64,000 bases of DNA, taken from assembly GCF_008330945.1 (NCBI RefSeq), contig NZ_CP043489.1, positions 1,550,001-1,614,000 on the forward strand, given 5' to 3'. Made by a program: the position numbers and the translations under genes. Under the pieces are notes generated by a model that was not told where the DNA came from, did not search any database, and saw only the letters and a program-made list of their open reading frames with translations. Below are positions 16,490 to 25,093 of the stretch, one piece after another; the first letter of the stretch is position 1; every line of letters starts with the position of its first letter. Origin of the DNA: Labrys sp. KNU-23 (GTDB lineage Bacteria > Pseudomonadota > Alphaproteobacteria > Rhizobiales > Labraceae).

Positions 16490-17622
16490 CCCTGATACCT
16501 CCGGCTGGGGCGCACCACGAAGTTGAAGAAGGAAACGCAGGTGATCGTCGACACGAACAGGAGAAGGTAGCCGACCGCCGCCGAACCGCCGAAATCCTGG
16601 GTCCGCCAGGCGATGAAGGAATGCAGGGTGAGCGATTCCGTCGCCAGGCCCGGGCCGCCGGCGGTGAGCACGTTCGGCATGTCGATGATCTTGAAGGCCT
16701 CGATCAGGCGGATCAGCACCACCGTGGCCGCCACCGGCGCGATCGCCGGCCAGGTGATGTCCTTGAAGATCTGCCAAGGGCCGGCGCCATCGAGATGGGC
16801 CGCCTCGAGCTGGTCGCGCGGCTGGTTCTCGATCGCCGCCAAGAGCACGATGAACATGAAGGGCGTCCACTGCCAGGTATCCCCGACCAGTACCATCAGC
16901 CGCGCCGACCAGGCCTCCGTGGCCCAGGACCATTGGCTGACACCGAAGAGTTGGCTGAGCGGGGCAAAGGGTCCCTTCTGCATGTCGGCCAGCATGCGGA
17001 AGATGTAGGCGACGCCCACCGGCGTCACCATCACCGGAATGAAGAAGATCACGCGGAACCAGCTGCGAGCCCGGATCGGCTGGGCGCAGAGCAGCGCCAG
17101 GCCGAGACCGATCAGGAACTGCACGGAGACGCCCACCACGACATAGAGCAGCGTGTTGAGGAGCGTGCCGGGAATGCCGCCGGCCACCGTGGTGGCGAGC
17201 ACGACATAGACGATGCCGGCGATCAGGCTGGCGGTGATCAGCCGCCCGAGGAAACCGAAGAGCGTGAAGCCGTCGCGGGCAAAACGCACCAGCCACAGCA
17301 CGAGCAAAGCGAGAGCCGCAGCAAAGAGCAGCCATTCCAGAGGGCCGAAGACCTTGAGCGTACCGAGGAAGTGATATTGCTGGGCCCCGAGGAACAGGCG
17401 CAGATAATTGTAGAAGCCGATGAAGGTGAGGGTGAAGCTGCCGCCGGCGAGCTTGAAGCGCGACAGCGACAGATAGGCCGAGGCGACCAGCGGAAAGATG
17501 GCGAAGGCCAGGAGGATGAGCACCGCCGGCAGCACCATGATGCGGCCGGAATGGCGATCGACCCATTGGGAGAGACGCTCCCGCCGGTCGGTTTCATCGG
17601 GGATGGAGAGGTTGACGGCCAT
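16486..17622 (-). CDS. Sugar ABC transporter permease, MalF/UgpA type, with extra hydrophobic insert
   Basis: Inner-membrane permease of 378 residues, the first of the CUT1 pair. The first helix is VLPAVLILLAFAIFPLVASA, followed by FIGFYNYLRLF as in other CUT1 permeases. An added stretch of about 60 residues (88-150) with two hydrophobic segments (WLLFAAALALLVLWLVRFAR and ITASLIAGIVYVVLATTVAG) interrupts the usual link to NTLLYVVVGVSVQFLIGLGL. The EAA loop reads DQLEAAHLDGAGPWQIFKDI. ATG 17622 (MAVNLSIPDE) is preferred to an upstream in-frame start at 17778 that lies in the hairpin-rich repeat. Confidence 0.92.
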   Translation of the reverse strand: MAVNLSIPDETDRRERLSQWVDRHSGRIMVLPAVLILLAFAIFPLVASAYLSLSRFKLAGGSFTLTFIGFYNYLRLFLGAQQYHFLGTLKVFGPLEWLLFAAALALLVLWLVRFARDGFTLFGFLGRLITASLIAGIVYVVLATTVAGGIPGTLLNTLLYVVVGVSVQFLIGLGLALLCAQPIRARSWFRVIFFIPVMVTPVGVAYIFRMLADMQKGPFAPLSQLFGVSQWSWATEAWSARLMVLVGDTWQWTPFMFIVLLAAIENQPRDQLEAAHLDGAGPWQIFKDITWPAIAPVAATVVLIRLIEAFKIIDMPNVLTAGGPGLATESLTLHSFIAWRTQDFGGSAAVGYLLLFVSTITCVSFFNFVVRPSRRYQG

Positions 17623-17679
17623 ATTAGTCCCGAGAAGTATCGTTTTGGGATTCAACCAATATCGAGAAGCGCGACTTAG

Positions 17680-17888
17680 CCTCCCCCACGAAGCTGGGGG
17701 AGGTGTCACGACGAAGTCGTGACGGAGGGGGGGTGGCGAACCATACGGTATCGCTTCAAGACTTTGCGGAACGGTCACGCCACGGCGTCACGCTCAGTGG
17801 GTTGCCCGCCACACCCCTCCCGACCCGACTTCGCCGGGCCCAGCGCACACAAGTTGTGCGCGCGACCTCCCCAGCTTCGTGGGGAGGG
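17680..17888. repeat. Composite hairpin-rich repeat inside the sugar-transport operon
   Basis: The two ends are inverted copies of each other (left CTCCCCCACGAAGCTGGGGG at 17681, right CTCCCCAGCTTCGTGGGGAG near 17868), and each end is itself a hairpin. Between them are a perfect GTCACGAC/GTCGTGAC hairpin at 17705-17723, a GCGCACA/TGTGCGC hairpin near 17842-17860, and a GGAGGGG/CCCCTCC pairing. It occupies most of the 306-bp gap between the binding-protein and first permease genes and contains no plausible gene. Confidence 0.75.
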
Positions 17889-17928
17889 AGAACCACGCCT
17901 CTTTCTCGAACGTCGAGAATGTAAGTCG

Positions 17929-19398
17929 CTACTTCGCGCCCAGCGTGTTCTTGTAGAACTTGAGCTGGTCCTCGGTGCCGATCTGGTCGTTGAGGTCCTT
18001 CCAACCATCGGCAACTGCCTTGATCGTGGCCTCCTCATCGATCTCGCCGGCCAGGAAGCGGGCGATCGCCTCATCCAGCACCACCTGCTGATATTTCTGG
18101 TTCTGCGGGATGCGCAGGTCCAGGATCATGTTCGGGCTGTTGAGGCTATCCTTGATGGCACCGAGATAAGAGGCCGCCGCCTTCTCGCTCATGCCGGCCT
18201 TCTTCCAGCCGTCGTTGTAGCTGAGCTGGGAGGTGCGATAGGCGTTGAAGCCGGTCTTGCCGATGGTGACGTCGACATTCGACTGGGCCGGCGCGCTCAT
18301 ATAGGAAAAGAAGGCATAGGCCGCGTCCTTGACCTTGTCCTGAGCCTTGGCATTAATGCCGCCGCTCCAGCCGCCGAAGGCCGCATAGGGGGCGTGGTTC
18401 ACGCCATCGATGGCGTTGGGACAATTCTCCTTGCCGCAAGCCTCGAGCTTGCCGCTCTCCCAGTTCAGCACCTGCTTGGAGCCGGGCATGAGGGTGGCGC
18501 CGGTCTTGTCGATCACCTTCGAGGTCGCAGGATCGATGGCGAGCACGCCGACGTCGCCCCAGTCGAGATTGAGGGCGCATTTGCCGGAGGTGAACAGCGG
18601 ACGGGTATCCGACACGTCCATGTTCAGTTCATCCGGCGGGCCGTACTTGCCGGATTCCTTGAGGAAGGTCAGAGCCTTGCGGAAAGCCTCGTTATCGACG
18701 AGGGGCGCCATGTCCTTGGTGCTGAAGAAGGTGCCCTGTGAGGTTCCCTTCGACTGCGTCATCGAGCCGACCACGTCCGTGACGAACCAGTAGCTCTGGG
18801 CGTTGCGCTTCTTGGCGATGCAGGATCCGTAGACCTTCTGGCCATCGACCTCCATGCCGTTCAGCTTCTTGGCGGCTTCCAGATACTCGTCCCAGGTCGT
18901 CGGCGGCTTCAGGCCGGCCTTCTCGAAGATGTCGGTGCGATAATACAGCATATGAAAATCGCCATCGAGCGGGACCAGATAGGTCTTGCCGCCATAGCTC
19001 GACGAGAAGTCGCGGAAGAAAGGGGCGATATCGTCCCAGGCGATCGCCTTGTCCTTGGCGACCCGGCCACCAATGTCTTCGAGATAGCCGCCGGAGACGT
19101 AGTCCACCATCCATTGCGGCGCGAACACCGCCGCATCGACGGAATTGGTGCCGCTGGCCCAGTCCGTCAGCACCTTCTGGTAGAGATCGGAGAAAGGCAC
19201 CGCGATCACGTTGATCTTGGCGCCGGTCAATTTCTCGAATTCCGGCGCGCGCCGCTGCAGCGGCTCCTGGATGGCACCCGTCTGCGTCATGACGTTGACG
19301 GTAACGCCATCGAACTCGCCCGCCTTGGCCGGCAGTGCCGCTCCCGCGAGCGCGGCTGCCATCAACGCGGCACCAACAACTCCGCTTCTCGAAGCCAT
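17929..19398 (-). CDS. Sugar ABC transporter extracellular solute-binding protein
   Basis: Periplasmic receptor of 489 residues for the CUT1 importer. A signal peptide (MASRSGVVGAALMAAALAGA, cleaved near PAKA-GEF) leads into a family 1 solute-binding fold: VTVNVMTQTGAIQEPLQRRA, GKTYLVPLDGDFHMLYYRTD, and KPPTTWDEYLEAAKKLNG are characteristic. A GGAGGG ribosome-binding site lies just before ATG 19398. It is the first gene of the four-gene operon reading leftward; the hairpin element after it could stabilise its message relative to the permeases. Substrate not assignable from sequence. Confidence 0.93.
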   Translation of the reverse strand: MASRSGVVGAALMAAALAGAALPAKAGEFDGVTVNVMTQTGAIQEPLQRRAPEFEKLTGAKINVIAVPFSDLYQKVLTDWASGTNSVDAAVFAPQWMVDYVSGGYLEDIGGRVAKDKAIAWDDIAPFFRDFSSSYGGKTYLVPLDGDFHMLYYRTDIFEKAGLKPPTTWDEYLEAAKKLNGMEVDGQKVYGSCIAKKRNAQSYWFVTDVVGSMTQSKGTSQGTFFSTKDMAPLVDNEAFRKALTFLKESGKYGPPDELNMDVSDTRPLFTSGKCALNLDWGDVGVLAIDPATSKVIDKTGATLMPGSKQVLNWESGKLEACGKENCPNAIDGVNHAPYAAFGGWSGGINAKAQDKVKDAAYAFFSYMSAPAQSNVDVTIGKTGFNAYRTSQLSYNDGWKKAGMSEKAAASYLGAIKDSLNSPNMILDLRIPQNQKYQQVVLDEAIARFLAGEIDEEATIKAVADGWKDLNDQIGTEDQLKFYKNTLGAK

Positions 19399-19812
19399 TC
19401 ATCCCTCCCAAATGTCGTTTTTGTCTTTTTATGCCGATATCAGACGCCGCATTCACGCCGCACATCCCTGCAGCCGGACATCGCCGATCGATTATGACAC
19501 CGCCGCTGAGAAAACGTCAAATGTCGGATCAATGATGGGACGATCGCTTTTATTCCAGAATCAGCTATAGGATCCGTGGTGAGTTCTTGAACGCTATACC
19601 GTCAACGAAAGCATTGTTTACCTGCCCTTAAAGTTCCTCCCTTCACCTCCTTGCCGCAAGGAACAGTACAGTTTATCTTTCAATATTCTCCCTAAACTTA
19701 CTCTACTGTAATCTCCCGATTTATCCGTCGATAACCATAAAAACCCAAAGACCAACAGCGACATGCCTCCCCGGTTCGCAATAAATGACTGGCCATGTAA
19801 GGAAGCGGCACC
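19399..19812. other. Divergent intergenic region between sugar operon and polysaccharide region
   Basis: No gene or repeat is recognisable. The region is clearly more A+T-rich than its surroundings, especially 19590-19800, and must carry promoters for both the leftward sugar operon and the rightward glycosyltransferase genes. Confidence 0.5.
19651..19679 (+). promoter_or_regulatory. Candidate promoter for the first glycosyltransferase gene
   Basis: TTGCCG (19651-19656) and TATCTT (19674-19679) are separated by 17 bases, each matching four of six bases of the vegetative sigma consensus. It points toward the gene starting at 19813. Weak evidence; a short match such as this can occur by chance in A+T-rich DNA. 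Confidence 0.3.
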
Positions 19813-22050
19813 GTGTTTGCGCCCGTGATGAAAGGCCATAAGGGGCTGGCTCGCGTCGGGGCATCGCAATGGAGCGTGTGCGAGGCAGATCCCCACTTCA
19901 TCTTCAAGCTCGGCCCCTGGCCGGCCAGATATATCGCCATCGAGATCATCTCGAACGGCCCCGAATTCGAACCGCATCTCTATATCGATACCGGCCATGG
20001 TTTTCGGCCCGAGCAGATGCTGCCGCTGCCGCCGGCGCGCCATGGCGTCTATGCCTTCAGAACCGGCGGGATCAAGGGATTCCGTCGTGTACGCTTCGAT
20101 CCCTGCGAGGAATATTCCGGAGCGGATGCGGAGCCGGACAGCTTCATCCTGAACATCCTGACCGCCCGTTCCCCAGCCTCGCTCCGCCGGCAGCTCGGCA
20201 CCGCTGCCGGCGGCCTGCATCTGATCGAACTCGACGAGTTGGCCAAGGCGCCACCGCCGCCGCCCCAACTGCCGCCGGAGGAGCACTTCCGAGCCGTCCT
20301 GCAACTTGCGGAAGCGGGCCTCGCCCACCTGGAGCCACCCGACGAGGCACTGCCGGCGCCGCTGCTTTCCTTCGTGGTTCCACTGCACGACACGCCGCCC
20401 GCCTTTCTCGATGCCCTCCTGAACTCGCTGCGCAGCCAGCGCGCGCGTAACTGGGAACTGCTCCTGTGCGACGACGCCTCCAGCAACAGGGCTACCCTTG
20501 CCTGGCTCGAACGCGTGGGGGAGCAGCCCCAGATCCGCATCCTGCGCAATCCGCACAATCTGGGCATTGCCGCTGCGACCAATCTCGGGCTTGCGGCGGC
20601 GCGCGGGGACTGGGTCGGCCTCATCGACCACGACGACGCCCTCGCGCCGCTGGCCCTGGACTATCTCAACGAGACCATCCGGCGCCATCCCGATGCGCAG
20701 TTCATCTACACCGATGAAACCATCGCCGATGCCAGGCTGAAGCCGATGGGGTATTTCTTCAAGCCGGCCTATGATCCGGTGCTGTTGTCCGGGGTCAACT
20801 ACATCAACCATCTCTCGCTCTATCGCCGCCAGCGCCTGCAGGCGCTAGGCGGCCTGAGCGCCGGCTTTGACGGGTCGCAGGACTATGAACTCCTGCTGCG
20901 CTATCTCTCAGGCCTCCCGCGGCAAGCCGTCATCCATCTGCCCTACCCCGCTTATCTGTGGCGACGGCACCGGGCCTCCTATTCCACCGCCTTCACGGCT
21001 ACGGCCATCAGCCATGCCCGCCGGGCCCTGGCTGGGCATTACGCCAGCGACGGTGCCGACGCCCCGGTCGGCCCGGCGCTGGTGCCAGACCTCCATCGCG
21101 TCGAGCTGTCGCCCGATCGCCGCGTTTGGCCCGGCGTGAGCATCGTCATTCCCAATCGCGACAGCCCCGCCCTCATCGGCCGCCTGCTGGCCGATCTCTA
21201 TCAGCGCACCGATTATGCCGACTTCGAAATCATCATCGTCGACAATGGCAGTACGAACGCGCAGACCCTGGCGCTCTATGAAACCATGCGCCGGCAGCAT
21301 GGGAACTTCCGGACATTGATGACGGTCGAACCCTTCAACTTCTCGCGCCAGGTCAACCGGGGCATGCGAGACGCGAGGGGACAGGCGATCCTCCTGCTCA
21401 ACAACGATATCGAAATCGCCGCCGCCGACTGGCTCAAGGAAATGGTGAGCTGCCTCGACTATCCCGAAACCGGCATCGTCGGAGCCCGCCTGCTCTATCC
21501 CTCCGGCAGGCTGCAGCACGCAGGCGTCATCGTCGGGCTGGGCGGCCTGGCCGGCCATTGGTACGCCAATGCAGCGCAGGATGCATCGGGGCCGATGAAC
21601 CGCCTCAAGGTGCGCCAGACCCTGAGTGCCGTCACCGGTGCCTGCATGCTGATCTCGCGCCAATGCTACGCCCGGGTCGGCGAGTTCGACGAGACGGCTT
21701 TCGCCATCGCCTATAACGACGTCGATTACTGCCTGCGCGCGGCCGCCGCTGGTCTGCGCACCATATGGACGCCCTTCGCCACCCTCATCCACCACGAATC
21801 CGCCTCGCGGGGCAGCGACGAGACGAAGGCGAACAGGGAACGCTTTCAGCGCGAAAAGGAGGCCCTGCGCCAAAGACACCGCACGGACGTTTTTGAGGAT
21901 CCGGCCTATAGTCCCTGGTACTCCAGGCATTCTGCCGCCCCCCGCGAAATCCTGCCGCCGAACCTGCCATCGGCACGCTTTTGGGCGACGCCCCCGACCA
22001 TTGCCGCTGGATCCCACGCTTCCCTCCCGCTGAAGGCCGACCAAGCATGA
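19813..22050 (+). CDS. Tandem family 2 glycosyltransferase (two GT-A domains)
   Basis: 745 residues, probably cytoplasmic and membrane-associated, building a surface polysaccharide. Residues 1-140 form a beta-rich N-terminal module. The first GT2 domain (about 185-395) has LLSFVVPLHDT, LLCDDASSNRATL, metal-binding IDHDDALAPL (272-275) and GSQDYELLLR. The second (about 440-680) has VSIVIPNRDSP, IIIVDNGSTN, LLLNNDIEI (530-532) and a late HHESASRG. Both look intact, so the protein may add two sugars or alternate linkages, as in rhamnan-type chains (inference; dTDP-rhamnose genes are in the same region). The start is GTG, spaced after GGAAG; an ATG five codons later is the alternative. Confidence 0.88.
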   Translation: MFAPVMKGHKGLARVGASQWSVCEADPHFIFKLGPWPARYIAIEIISNGPEFEPHLYIDTGHGFRPEQMLPLPPARHGVYAFRTGGIKGFRRVRFDPCEEYSGADAEPDSFILNILTARSPASLRRQLGTAAGGLHLIELDELAKAPPPPPQLPPEEHFRAVLQLAEAGLAHLEPPDEALPAPLLSFVVPLHDTPPAFLDALLNSLRSQRARNWELLLCDDASSNRATLAWLERVGEQPQIRILRNPHNLGIAAATNLGLAAARGDWVGLIDHDDALAPLALDYLNETIRRHPDAQFIYTDETIADARLKPMGYFFKPAYDPVLLSGVNYINHLSLYRRQRLQALGGLSAGFDGSQDYELLLRYLSGLPRQAVIHLPYPAYLWRRHRASYSTAFTATAISHARRALAGHYASDGADAPVGPALVPDLHRVELSPDRRVWPGVSIVIPNRDSPALIGRLLADLYQRTDYADFEIIIVDNGSTNAQTLALYETMRRQHGNFRTLMTVEPFNFSRQVNRGMRDARGQAILLLNNDIEIAAADWLKEMVSCLDYPETGIVGARLLYPSGRLQHAGVIVGLGGLAGHWYANAAQDASGPMNRLKVRQTLSAVTGACMLISRQCYARVGEFDETAFAIAYNDVDYCLRAAAAGLRTIWTPFATLIHHESASRGSDETKANRERFQREKEALRQRHRTDVFEDPAYSPWYSRHSAAPREILPPNLPSARFWATPPTIAAGSHASLPLKADQA

Positions 22051-22093
22051 CCGTCATCACCGGGCCTCACTCCCGCAAGGCACGGCCGCCGGC

Positions 22094-23998
22094 ATGAAAC
22101 TCACGCCGCTCGTCGATGTCGTCCTGCAGGACGGCCGGACCATCTCGCAGAGCCGCCTGCCCTGGCTGCGGATCGACGGGCCGGTGCGGCAATGGGCCGG
22201 GCATTGGGTCCGCCTCGTCTTCGAGGCCAGCCTGCTCGATCCGCTGACCCGGCCGATCCTGCGCATCATCGGTCCAGGCGGCGAGGAGGACGTGATGCTG
22301 CCCGCGCCGTCCTTTGGCCGCGGGAGCTGGATCGGTTTCCTGCCCTCAGACGCGACCGAGCTGCGTCTGTCACCGGCCGACTGGACCGGCCCCTTCGCCT
22401 TCAGGCTGGTGAGCCTTGGCCGCATTGGGCTATTCCCGCGACTGGCCAGAGGGGCGCGGCGCCATCCCAAGGCGGTCATGAACGCTCTGTGGGCCGGCAT
22501 GCGCGGCAACCGGCAGATGGAACAGGCTCGGCTCAGGCGCGCACTGGGGGCGACGCCCCTTGCCATGTACCAGGCCTGGCGCCTCGAACGCAGCCGCGCC
22601 ATCGAGTGGACAGATCTCGACAGGCCGTCACCGGCGGCGCTCGGCATGCGCTTCCGTCTCGTCGTCATCGGGGATCCATCACAGCATGCGGCAGCGTGGC
22701 GCGACTTCGTCACTGCCCAGCCCCTGGAGGGGATCGCCCTGTCGTGGGCCTCTCCCCAAACCCCGCTCGCCACGCTCCTGGGCGAAGCCGGAGAGGACGA
22801 TCTGGTGATCGGCCTGCGTCCGGACGACCGGCTGAGCGATTTCGCCCTGGCGGCGGTCGCCCAGCGATCCGTCGATGACCCCGCGGCCCTCTATTATGGC
22901 GATGAGGAATGCGGCGGGGTGCCCCGCTTCAGACCGGACTGGAGCCCCGTCCTCGCCCGCCACGCCGGCCTGGTCGGGCAGGCCTGGTTCGCGCGTGCGA
23001 ACTGGCTGCGCCAGGCCATGCCGTCCGGCGCTCAGGCGGAGGCTCTTCTGTCTCGTCCGCCCGTCGATGCCCTCGTTCGGGCCGTGCATGTCCGCCGCAT
23101 TCTGCTTTCCACCTCGCATGCGAGCCCGGCCGTTCCTGTTCCTCCGTTCAGCCCAGCCATCATGCCCGCCGGCGAACAGTCGCCGATGCCGACGATCATC
23201 ATTCCGACCCGGAACCGCGCCGACCTGTTGTCGGCCTGCATTCGCAGCCTGCTCGACCACAGTTCCCGGGAGCATTTCGAGGTCGTCATCATCGACAATG
23301 GCAGCACGGAGCCCGGCACCCTGACCTATCTGGAGACCGTGGCGAAAGACGCTCGCTTTTCCATCCTGCGCAGCCCCGGCTCCTTCAACTTCGCGGCAAT
23401 CTGCAACGAGGCCGCCGAACGGGCCCGCGGCGACACGCTGGTCTTCCTGAACAACGACACCGAGATCCTGTCCGACGATTGGCTGCCCCGGCTGACGGGC
23501 TGGGCCCGGCAGCCGGACATCGGAGCCGTCGGTGCGAAACTTCTCTACAAGGACGATACGCTGCAGCATGGCGGCGTCGTGCTCGGCATGGGCGGGCGGG
23601 CCGCCCATTTCGAGCGGCGCCTGCCGCGCTCCGATACCGGCTTTTTCGGGCGCCTTTCCACCCCGCATGAATTGTCGGCCGTCACGGCCGCCTGCCTGGC
23701 GGTTTCGCGCGAGAAGTTCCGCGGCATTGGCGGTTTCGACCAGCACAATCTTCCGATCGACCTCAATGACATCGATCTATGCCTGCGGCTCAACGAGCGC
23801 GGCTGGCGAACCTTGCTGGATCCGAGCGTGGTGTTGCGCCATCACGAGTCCGCCTCGCGCAGCACCAAGATGCCGTCCGAGGTCCTGTACAGAAAAGAGA
23901 TAGGCTATTTTCGCTCGAAATGGCTGCATTTACTCAGGAACGACCCCTACTTCCATCCCGCACTCTCGCTGGAGTGGTATAGGGCAGCGCTCGGCTGA
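22094..23998 (+). CDS. Family 2 glycosyltransferase with a degenerate first domain
   Basis: 634 residues with the layout of the preceding gene. The N-terminal 115 residues (WVRLVFEASLLDP, MLPAPSFGRGSWIGFLPSDA) resemble that protein's N-terminal module. Residues about 187-340 look like a worn GT-A domain: IGLRPDDRLSDFALAAVAQ and ALYYGDEECGGVPRFRPDWS align with the first domain upstream but lack its nucleotide-binding front half and DHDD. The second domain (about 366-620) is intact: TIIIPTRNRADLLSACIRSL, VVIIDNGSTEPGTLTYLE, LVFLNNDTEIL and HHESASRSTK. It follows the first gene by 43 bp, clearly an operon. Acceptor and sugar are unknown. Confidence 0.87.
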   Translation: MKLTPLVDVVLQDGRTISQSRLPWLRIDGPVRQWAGHWVRLVFEASLLDPLTRPILRIIGPGGEEDVMLPAPSFGRGSWIGFLPSDATELRLSPADWTGPFAFRLVSLGRIGLFPRLARGARRHPKAVMNALWAGMRGNRQMEQARLRRALGATPLAMYQAWRLERSRAIEWTDLDRPSPAALGMRFRLVVIGDPSQHAAAWRDFVTAQPLEGIALSWASPQTPLATLLGEAGEDDLVIGLRPDDRLSDFALAAVAQRSVDDPAALYYGDEECGGVPRFRPDWSPVLARHAGLVGQAWFARANWLRQAMPSGAQAEALLSRPPVDALVRAVHVRRILLSTSHASPAVPVPPFSPAIMPAGEQSPMPTIIIPTRNRADLLSACIRSLLDHSSREHFEVVIIDNGSTEPGTLTYLETVAKDARFSILRSPGSFNFAAICNEAAERARGDTLVFLNNDTEILSDDWLPRLTGWARQPDIGAVGAKLLYKDDTLQHGGVVLGMGGRAAHFERRLPRSDTGFFGRLSTPHELSAVTAACLAVSREKFRGIGGFDQHNLPIDLNDIDLCLRLNERGWRTLLDPSVVLRHHESASRSTKMPSEVLYRKEIGYFRSKWLHLLRNDPYFHPALSLEWYRAALG

Positions 23999-24170
23999 GT
24001 GCAGGGTTTTGAAAATTTGTTCCGGGATAGATCATTTGGACATAAATTTGGGGCTACATATTGCGGCGCAGCGATTTTAAGATCTCATCCATGCTGAATT
24101 GCGCTATGAAGAGATAGAGGCTGGGCCATCATAGTGGCATATCGAGAAACACCGCCGAGTGGAAAAGTAA

Positions 24171-25010
24171 ATGCTATCGAAATGGCTTGGCAAGCTGCGG
24201 CGCCAATCGGTTCCCGCATTCCTATCCGAGCAGCAATCGCGAAGAGTATTTGACCGCTATGTAATTTCGATGCCCAGCCATCAGAACGCCGTCGATGTCA
24301 TCCAAGGTTGGAACAGTGCCTTTCCACCGGAACTCGGTATTAAGGCAGGGCCCCTGGCAACCTATCTGGATCCGCGGATCGCCTGGATGATGGACCAGCA
24401 TGGCCCGCTCGAGGGCAAGGTGGTTCTGGAGCTGGGGCCGCTGGAGGGCGGCCATACGGTCATGCTCGAACGCGCGGGTGCCATCGTCGATGCCATCGAG
24501 GCCAACCAGTCGGCTTTTCTGCGCTGCCTGATCACCAAGGAGATCTTCGGCCTGTCGCGCTCGCGCATCTGGCTCGGCGACTTCGTCAGATGGCTGGAAG
24601 GTACCGAGAAAACCTATGATCTCATCGTGGCTTCCGGCGTGCTCTACCATGCCGACGAGCCCCTGCATTTGATCGAGTTGATCGCCAAGCGAACCGACGC
24701 AGCCTATTTTTGGACTCATTTCGTGGACGACGAGCTCATGCCGCCCTCCGACCCGAGACGGGCCGTCTTCGCCAGCGGGCCACAGATCCAGGACTTTCAC
24801 GGTATCCCCGTGCGAACCTATCTGCGGACCTATCGCGGCGCCGCCAAGCATGCCGCGTTTTGTGGCGGCCCCATGGATCGGCATCGCTGGCTCAATCGCG
24901 ACGACATGCTGGCCGCCCTCAGGGCTGTCGGTTTCACGCACATCACCTTGGAGGACGAGCAGCCCGACCATCGTTACGGGCCGGCGATGTCGATCTATGC
25001 ACGAAGATAG
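24171..25010 (+). CDS. SAM-dependent methyltransferase in polysaccharide region
   Basis: 279 residues with a class I methyltransferase fold: the SAM-binding loop VVLELGPLEGGHTVMLERAG at about 88-107, an acidic strand end AIVDAIEANQ, and the post-IV motif YDLIVASGVLYHADEPLHLI. The C-terminal part (RHRWLNRDDMLAALRAVGFT) is typical of enzymes that methylate small molecules or sugars. In this setting a sugar or capping methyl transfer on the polysaccharide is the best guess (inference). The ATG at 24171 follows a GGAAAAGTAA run. The 172-bp gap upstream is locally A+T-rich and may hold a separate promoter. Confidence 0.85.
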   Translation: MLSKWLGKLRRQSVPAFLSEQQSRRVFDRYVISMPSHQNAVDVIQGWNSAFPPELGIKAGPLATYLDPRIAWMMDQHGPLEGKVVLELGPLEGGHTVMLERAGAIVDAIEANQSAFLRCLITKEIFGLSRSRIWLGDFVRWLEGTEKTYDLIVASGVLYHADEPLHLIELIAKRTDAAYFWTHFVDDELMPPSDPRRAVFASGPQIQDFHGIPVRTYLRTYRGAAKHAAFCGGPMDRHRWLNRDDMLAALRAVGFTHITLEDEQPDHRYGPAMSIYARR

Positions 25011-25093
25011 GACGGTCGATCCCAAGATTCCCGAGCCAATCGTGGCGGGCTCGCTGGGACAGGAATAGCGGTACGGATGAGCGCGATCTGGAT

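Noticed and set aside
15437..17566. Single 709-codon minus-strand frame spanning both permeases
   Set aside because: Its first half is an out-of-frame reading of the first permease; only the second half is a real protein, starting at 16489.
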